DNA of 64,000 nucleotides from contig JBBQPM010000005.1 in assembly GCA_038217425.1 (NCBI GenBank), positions 56,050 to 120,049 of the forward strand, written 5' to 3'. Origin of the DNA: JAIEPT01 sp038217425. Its GTDB lineage: Bacteria; Planctomycetota; Planctomycetia; Gemmatales; Gemmataceae. Both the position numbers and the translations under genes were made by a program. The notes beneath the pieces were generated by a model. That model saw only the letters and a list, made by a program, of their open reading frames with translations, ran no database searches and had not been told where the DNA came from. How positions within the stretch are numbered: the stretch's first letter is position 1; each line of letters begins with the position of its first letter. Shown in pieces: positions 59,935 to 64,000 of the stretch.

Positions 59935-59963
59935 GCCGTGCCCACGCTCTGCGTGGGCACGGC
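59935..59963. terminator. hairpin repeat, possible terminator
   Basis: A perfect 13-bp stem GCCGTGCCCACGC / GCGTGGGCACGGC with a 3-nt loop. It lies between the convergent ends at 59915 and 60013 and resembles widespread planctomycete hairpins of the GTGCCCACGC type. Confidence 0.6.
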
Positions 59964-60012
59964 CTCCTTCGGATTCTGCAATTGGACGAGTCGGGAATCG
60001 AACAAGAACGGT

Positions 60013-61650
60013 TTACCCGAGGCGATCCAGCAACTTTCGGAGAGCGTCAAAATCGAGCGGCTTCACCATATGCCCATCGAACCCCGAGTCTCTGGATTTT
60101 TGCCGATCCTCCTCTTGGCCCCAACCGGTGAGGGCGATGAGTACCATCCCTTGGGCCCAGGGTTCCTTGCGGAGATGCCGGGCGGCTTCGTAGCCGTTCA
60201 TCCTGGGAAGGCCGATGTCCAGCAGGATGACGTCGGGTCGAACGTTGCTCGCCGACTCGACCGCTTCGACTCCGTCGTGAGCGGTATGAACTTCGTGTCC
60301 GAGCATCGACAGCACCATGGCCAGGGAGTCGACGGAATCGCGGTTGTCATCGACCACCAGGATGCGCCGACCTTTGGCCGGCGTCGCATTACGGGCGTCG
60401 ATTTCTCCCTGCGAAGCTTCGGGCGCCTCATTGAGAATCGGCAAACGCACGACGAACTCGCATCCGTGCCCGACTCCGGCGCTGCGGGCTTCGACCGTGC
60501 CTCCGTGCAACTCGGCTAAATTCTTGACGAGCGTCAGGCCAATGCCCAGACCGCTGACGGTCCGTTCCAGCGAGGTGTCGATCTGCGTGAACATCTCGAA
60601 TATGGCGGGGAGCTTGTCGCCGGCGATGCCGATACCGGAGTCTTGAACACGGATCACGGCTTGTGCCGCTTCGCGTTCGACGTTGAGAAAAATCCGTCCG
60701 CCTTTGGGCGTGAACTTGCAAGCGTTGTTGAGCAGATTCCCCACGATCTGGGCGAGCCGCGTCGGATCGGCCTTCAAATAAATGGGACGAGACGGCAGCG
60801 TGACCGTGAGCTCGTGCTCCATGCACTGAACGAGCGAGTGAACCGCCTCGACGGCGTGATTCACCGCGGACGCCAATTCGATGCGTCCCAGTCGCAACGC
60901 GATTTTGCCCCGACTCACGCGACTCACATCGAGCAAATCATCGACCAGCCGAACCATTTGGTTGACCTGCCGCTCCATCATCTCCGAGGCTAGCTGTACC
61001 TCGGCGCCCAGGTTGCCGCGCAGCCTAAGAACTTGCACGGCGTTGCGGATAGGAGCGAGCGGGTTGCGTAACTCGTGGGCGAGCATGGCTAGAAACTCGT
61101 TCTTGCGGCGATCGGATTCCTTGAGCGCCTCCATGGCGACTTTGAGCCGTTCGTGGCTGCGCTGCTTGGTGAGGTCGGTGATCAACACCCCGATCGCGGC
61201 GCCGCAATCTTCGGGGAGTGCGTTAAACGTCAGAAAGATGGGTACCAGGGAGCCATCGGCTTGCTGCAGATGCGCCTCGCTTTGATCGGCTCCCGCGCGG
61301 CCGTTCTTGAGCAGCCTCTCAAATAACGTCCCCTCGTGAGACGGCATGAAGTCCCCGAAGCCAAGACCCATCACGCGTTCATGCGGCCTGCCGAGCATGT
61401 CGGCAAATCGGCGATTGCAGTACATGACCGAACCGCCCGCGTCGAGGGTCGCCGCCCCTTGCTGCATTTGTTCGACCAGCAGTCGATACGGACGGTCCGC
61501 CGTCTCGAGCGTAAATACCCGGCTCTCTCCGGCGGCTTCGACCACGAGGCCGTCAACGGCGCCCGTGCGAATGGCGCGAAGCGTCTCCTGGGCTTCTTCG
61601 AGCTGCCAACGCAGATCGTCGACCTCGCTTTGTAGGTTGGATCCGGACAT
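60013..61650 (-). CDS. hybrid histidine kinase (PAS-HisKA-HATPase-receiver)
   Basis: 545 residues, no membrane segment, so cytosolic. PAS domain about 55-165 (LDAGGSVMYCNRRFADMLGRPHERVMGLG). HisKA: FLAMLAHELRNPLAPIRNAV with the phosphorylated His. HATPase: NNACKFTPKGG (N box), VQDSGIGIAGDKL (G1) and SGLGIGLTLVKNLAELHGG (G2). Receiver at the end: ILVVDDNRDS, DVILLDIGLPRMNGYEA with the Asp, and VKPLDFDAL. It is last in the kai operon, 13 nt after the second kaiB, and is a strong candidate to carry KaiC-state output, as SasA-type kinases do in cyanobacteria. Confidence 0.93.
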   Translation of the reverse strand: MSGSNLQSEVDDLRWQLEEAQETLRAIRTGAVDGLVVEAAGESRVFTLETADRPYRLLVEQMQQGAATLDAGGSVMYCNRRFADMLGRPHERVMGLGFGDFMPSHEGTLFERLLKNGRAGADQSEAHLQQADGSLVPIFLTFNALPEDCGAAIGVLITDLTKQRSHERLKVAMEALKESDRRKNEFLAMLAHELRNPLAPIRNAVQVLRLRGNLGAEVQLASEMMERQVNQMVRLVDDLLDVSRVSRGKIALRLGRIELASAVNHAVEAVHSLVQCMEHELTVTLPSRPIYLKADPTRLAQIVGNLLNNACKFTPKGGRIFLNVEREAAQAVIRVQDSGIGIAGDKLPAIFEMFTQIDTSLERTVSGLGIGLTLVKNLAELHGGTVEARSAGVGHGCEFVVRLPILNEAPEASQGEIDARNATPAKGRRILVVDDNRDSVDSLAMVLSMLGHEVHTAHDGVEAVESASNVRPDVILLDIGLPRMNGYEAARHLRKEPWAQGMVLIALTGWGQEEDRQKSRDSGFDGHMVKPLDFDALRKLLDRLG

Positions 61651-61663
61651 CCGATTTCTCTCG

Positions 61664-61969
61664 TCAAGTTTTTCGCCGCAGGTCCAGGCCCAGCAGCACT
61701 CGGTCCACGTCCGTTAAATCTCCGATCATGCGCCGCAGGGGCATGGGCAGCTTCTTCACTAACGTCGGGACGGCGATGATCTGTTCGTCTTTGGCCAACT
61801 GCGGATGCTGGTAAATGTCGATCACTTCCAGATCGTAGCGGCCTTGCAGGTATGTCTCGCAGATCGCCTTGATGGCGGCGAACGCTTGCGTTGAGCGCGG
61901 CGTCATCCCGGTGACGTACAGTCGCAGGACATACCGGTCCGAATCTTCGACCGACGGTTCCGTCGTCAT
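61664..61969 (-). CDS. kaiB: KaiB-family protein (second copy)
   Basis: 101 residues from the ATG at 61969, overlapping the upstream kaiB by ATGA. The KaiB motif is YVLRLYVTGMTPRSTQAFAAIKAICETYL, then YDLEVIDIYQHPQLAKDEQIIAVPTLVKKLPMPLRRMIGDLT. KaiB folds as a thioredoxin-like protein that can switch fold and bind KaiC. It is related to the upstream kaiB, about half identical by eye. The longer frame upstream overlaps kaiB copy 1 and is not a gene. Confidence 0.93.
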   Translation of the reverse strand: MTTEPSVEDSDRYVLRLYVTGMTPRSTQAFAAIKAICETYLQGRYDLEVIDIYQHPQLAKDEQIIAVPTLVKKLPMPLRRMIGDLTDVDRVLLGLDLRRKT

Positions 61970-62271
61970 AGAGCGGGTCCTTTCTCCGATACGGGCCGCA
62001 GTTGCAACCCCACTAATGCTCGCTCGATGTTGGAAAGATCTCCCACGATGCGTCGCAGCGGTTCCGGCAGCCGGCGCACCAACGTCGGAATCGCCACGAT
62101 CTGATCCCCCGCGGCCAGCTGCGGGTGAAGAAGCAGATCGATCACCTCGAGTTGGTAGCGTCCGGATAAGTGTTCTTCGCAGATCTTTTTGAGGTTCGCG
62201 AACGCCGCCACCGACTTGGGCGACTGCCCGGCCACGTACAAGCGCAACTCCCAAGTTTCCGATTCGCTCAT
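61966..62271 (-). CDS. kaiB: KaiB-family protein (first copy)
   Basis: 101 residues. The KaiB motif reads WELRLYVAGQSPKSVAAFANLKKICEEHL, then YQLEVIDLLLHPQLAAGDQIVAIPTLVRRLPEPLRRIVGDLS. It starts 11 nt after the kaiC stop. Two kaiB genes with one kaiC and a kinase, and no kaiA, is the pattern of the non-cyanobacterial Kai systems, where time-keeping may be hourglass-like or stress-linked. Both copies keep the thioredoxin-like fold. Confidence 0.93.
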   Translation of the reverse strand: MSESETWELRLYVAGQSPKSVAAFANLKKICEEHLSGRYQLEVIDLLLHPQLAAGDQIVAIPTLVRRLPEPLRRIVGDLSNIERALVGLQLRPVSEKGPAL

Positions 62272-62282
62272 CGGCCACCTCC

Positions 62283-63998
62283 TTACTCATTGCGAACGCG
62301 GGCGTTTCGATCTTCCCGCTCGGCGTGGCGCATCCGTGCCATGGTTAAACGGTCCCGCGCTAGAACCTCCTGGTTCGCTTTCTCTTGCGCGATAATCTGC
62401 CGTGCTTCCTCAGACTCAGCCTCGAACTCTATGCGAAGCGCGGCAATGTGGGATTCCAGCGCCTCGCGTTTGCGTTCCCGCTCCCGTATTTTGCTCTCAA
62501 TGGACTGCTGCAAGCGCACCTCGGCCGCTTTCTCCTTCGCTTCCTGCGCCTGCCGTGCGGCGCCAGTAACGACGCCTTCGGGACCCAGGTAGACATCTTT
62601 AAGCTCCACGCCGCGGCCGGTAATCAGGAACTCGCGGAGTTGATTGGAGTGGGCCATGCCGCGCGATTTGAGTACGTACATCAAACGATTGCGCTCGCCG
62701 AACGACTCCACGTCGCGTAAAAGCAACCACGTATCCACGAGCGAGGAAATATCGACGTCGGTCTTCTCGAGCGCTTCGTCGCCGCTGGTCAGGTTGGTAA
62801 GAAACGCAGTGATATTGCGGGACTTGAGATAGTCGATGAGCCGAGTGATCATCACGTTGGCATCGCGCCGCGAACCGGAAGCCGTCAAACTTCCGACCGG
62901 GTCCATGACGACCACCGAGGGATCGAAATCGCGGATGAGCTTATGAATCGTCGCCAGATGCATCTCCAGCCCATGTGCCGCGGCTCGGCTCGAATGGAAC
63001 TGCAGCAACCCCTTTTCCACGCTTGGCGCCAAGTCGATGCCGATCGAACGCATGTTGCGGATGAGCTGCCCAGGCGATTCCTCGAATGCGAAGTAAAGGC
63101 TGCGCTCGCCTCGCTGGCAGACGGAGTGAACCAGGTGCGCGGCGCTACTCGTCTTGCCGCAACCGGCGGTACCCGACACCAAAATCGTGCTCCCGCGAAA
63201 GTAACCTGCGCCCCCCAGCATCGCGTCCAATCGGGAAATGCCGCTCGAAACGCGTTCGGCACTGACTCCGTGCTGCAATCCCAGGGATGTGACGGGGAGT
63301 ACGCTAATGCCGTCTTCATCGATCAGGAAGGGATATTCGTTGGTCCCGTGCGTGGTGCCCCGATATTTGACGATTCGCAAGCGGCGCGTCGAAATTTGAT
63401 CGACGACGCGGTGATCGAGCAGGATGACGCAATCGGAGACATACTCTTCCAGTCCATGACGGGTAAGCGTGCCGTCGCCCCGTTCGCCGGTGATGACGGC
63501 GGTGCCCCCCTTTTCCTTGAGCCAGCGGAAAAGGCGGCGAAGTTCCCCGCGGAGAACGGCGACATTGGTAAGACCGCCGAACAAGGTTTCGATGGTGTCG
63601 AGCACCACGCGCTTGGCGCCGATGGAATCGATGGCGTAGCCGAGACGAACAAAGAGTCCTTCGAGGTCGTAGTCGCCAATTTCCTCGATTTCGTTGCGTT
63701 CGACGTGCACGAAATCGACGCAGAGCTTCTTCTGCTGAACCAGCGAGTTGAGGTCGAAACCCAGCGAACGGACGTTTTCGGTGAGTTCCGCAGTCGTTTC
63801 CTCGAACGTCACGAAGACGCCATGCTCGCCATACTGGGTGGCTCCGCGAACGAGGAACTCCAGGCCAAAAAGCGTCTTGCCGCATCCGGCGCTTCCGCAC
63901 ACCAGCGTGGGCCTGCTCTGCGGCAACCCTCCTGCGGTGATTTCGTCCAAACCTTGTATCCCAGACAGGGACTTTGCGAGGCCGCCAAGGGAGGTGTC
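62283..63998 (-). CDS. kaiC: KaiC-family ATPase, N-terminus cut by window end
   Basis: About 571 residues visible; the start lies beyond 64000 (the frame is open to the edge: LSGIQGLDEITAGGLP). Two RecA-like domains: CI Walker A GSAGCGKTLFG and Glu pair in TFEETTAEL; CII Walker A SGTAGCGKTSSA and AFEESPGQL. The CII site TDVDISSLVDT aligns with the phosphorylated TDSHISTITDT of cyanobacterial KaiC, with Ser-Ser in place of Ser-Thr. After VLKSRGMAHSNQLREFLIT, the tail is a charged coiled coil of about 100 residues (VRLQQSIESKIRERERKREAL). It lacks the KaiA-binding A-loop tail. First gene of the kai operon. Confidence 0.95.
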   Translation of the reverse strand, partial: DTSLGGLAKSLSGIQGLDEITAGGLPQSRPTLVCGSAGCGKTLFGLEFLVRGATQYGEHGVFVTFEETTAELTENVRSLGFDLNSLVQQKKLCVDFVHVERNEIEEIGDYDLEGLFVRLGYAIDSIGAKRVVLDTIETLFGGLTNVAVLRGELRRLFRWLKEKGGTAVITGERGDGTLTRHGLEEYVSDCVILLDHRVVDQISTRRLRIVKYRGTTHGTNEYPFLIDEDGISVLPVTSLGLQHGVSAERVSSGISRLDAMLGGAGYFRGSTILVSGTAGCGKTSSAAHLVHSVCQRGERSLYFAFEESPGQLIRNMRSIGIDLAPSVEKGLLQFHSSRAAAHGLEMHLATIHKLIRDFDPSVVVMDPVGSLTASGSRRDANVMITRLIDYLKSRNITAFLTNLTSGDEALEKTDVDISSLVDTWLLLRDVESFGERNRLMYVLKSRGMAHSNQLREFLITGRGVELKDVYLGPEGVVTGAARQAQEAKEKAAEVRLQQSIESKIRERERKREALESHIAALRIEFEAESEEARQIIAQEKANQEVLARDRLTMARMRHAEREDRNARVRNE

Positions 63999-64000
63999 AC

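Overview
The window looks like a piece of a chromosome from a planctomycete, probably close to the Gemmataceae. GC is high and coding is dense. The evidence is the protein families: paired DUF1549/DUF1553 and DUF1501 proteins, DUF1080, DUF1802 and DUF4139 proteins, an ECF-like sigma factor in an operon with a Ser/Thr kinase-WD40 protein, a giant secreted peptidase with a LEPR-XLL-like N-terminus, and many palindromic intergenic repeats. No phage, plasmid, CRISPR, rRNA or tRNA genes were found.

Layout. 1-6.5 kb: end of a probable envelope protein, a membrane protein with a PHP-domain phosphoesterase, folD, a secreted WD40 protein, a decaying HEPN module and a short RpoD-family sigma factor with a good promoter. 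6.8-11.9 kb: a tightly coupled sulfate ABC transporter operon (sbp-cysT-cysW-cysA), with a divergent Rrf2 regulator, two copies of a 17-bp dyad, an isolated winged-helix domain and a tiny ORF. 12-21.5 kb: aminotransferase, a membrane protein, a small c-type cytochrome with a long leader, a TPR lipoprotein, an AAA ATPase, a CbiM-like permease overlapping a glycosyltransferase, a short-chain dehydrogenase, a zinc ribbon and a rhomboid whose catalytic serine is replaced. 22-26.4 kb: a beta-lactamase-like hydrolase, then four genes in a row each preceded by the same 36-nt promoter-like element.

26.5-35.7 kb: a Ser/Thr kinase, DUF1802, a HTH-acidic-TM protein overlapping an O-methyltransferase, and a DUF4139 gene bracketed by a duplicated fragment of that methyltransferase. 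35.9-45.8 kb: a co-directional cluster of HEAT-repeat protein, thioredoxin-like/PDZ protein with an in-frame UGA at its CxxC motif (candidate selenoprotein), DUF1080, a conserved hypothetical, DUF1549/1553, DUF1501 and a beta-helix protein. 45.8-48 kb: a second DUF1501 gene flanked by two inverted copies of a 200-bp MITE-like element. 48-56.7 kb: a modular M36 metalloprotease with a small secreted partner, then an ECF-like sigma factor and its kinase-WD40 partner. 57-60 kb: two secreted proteins. 60-64 kb: a kaiC-kaiB-kaiB-hybrid histidine kinase operon, cut by the window end.

The strongest candidates for something new are the UGA-containing thioredoxin-like/PDZ protein at 37276-38478, the KaiA-less Kai operon with a coiled-coil KaiC tail, the shared 36-nt upstream element, and the MITE-bracketed DUF1501 gene. 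All functional statements rest on motif reading; no database search was run.
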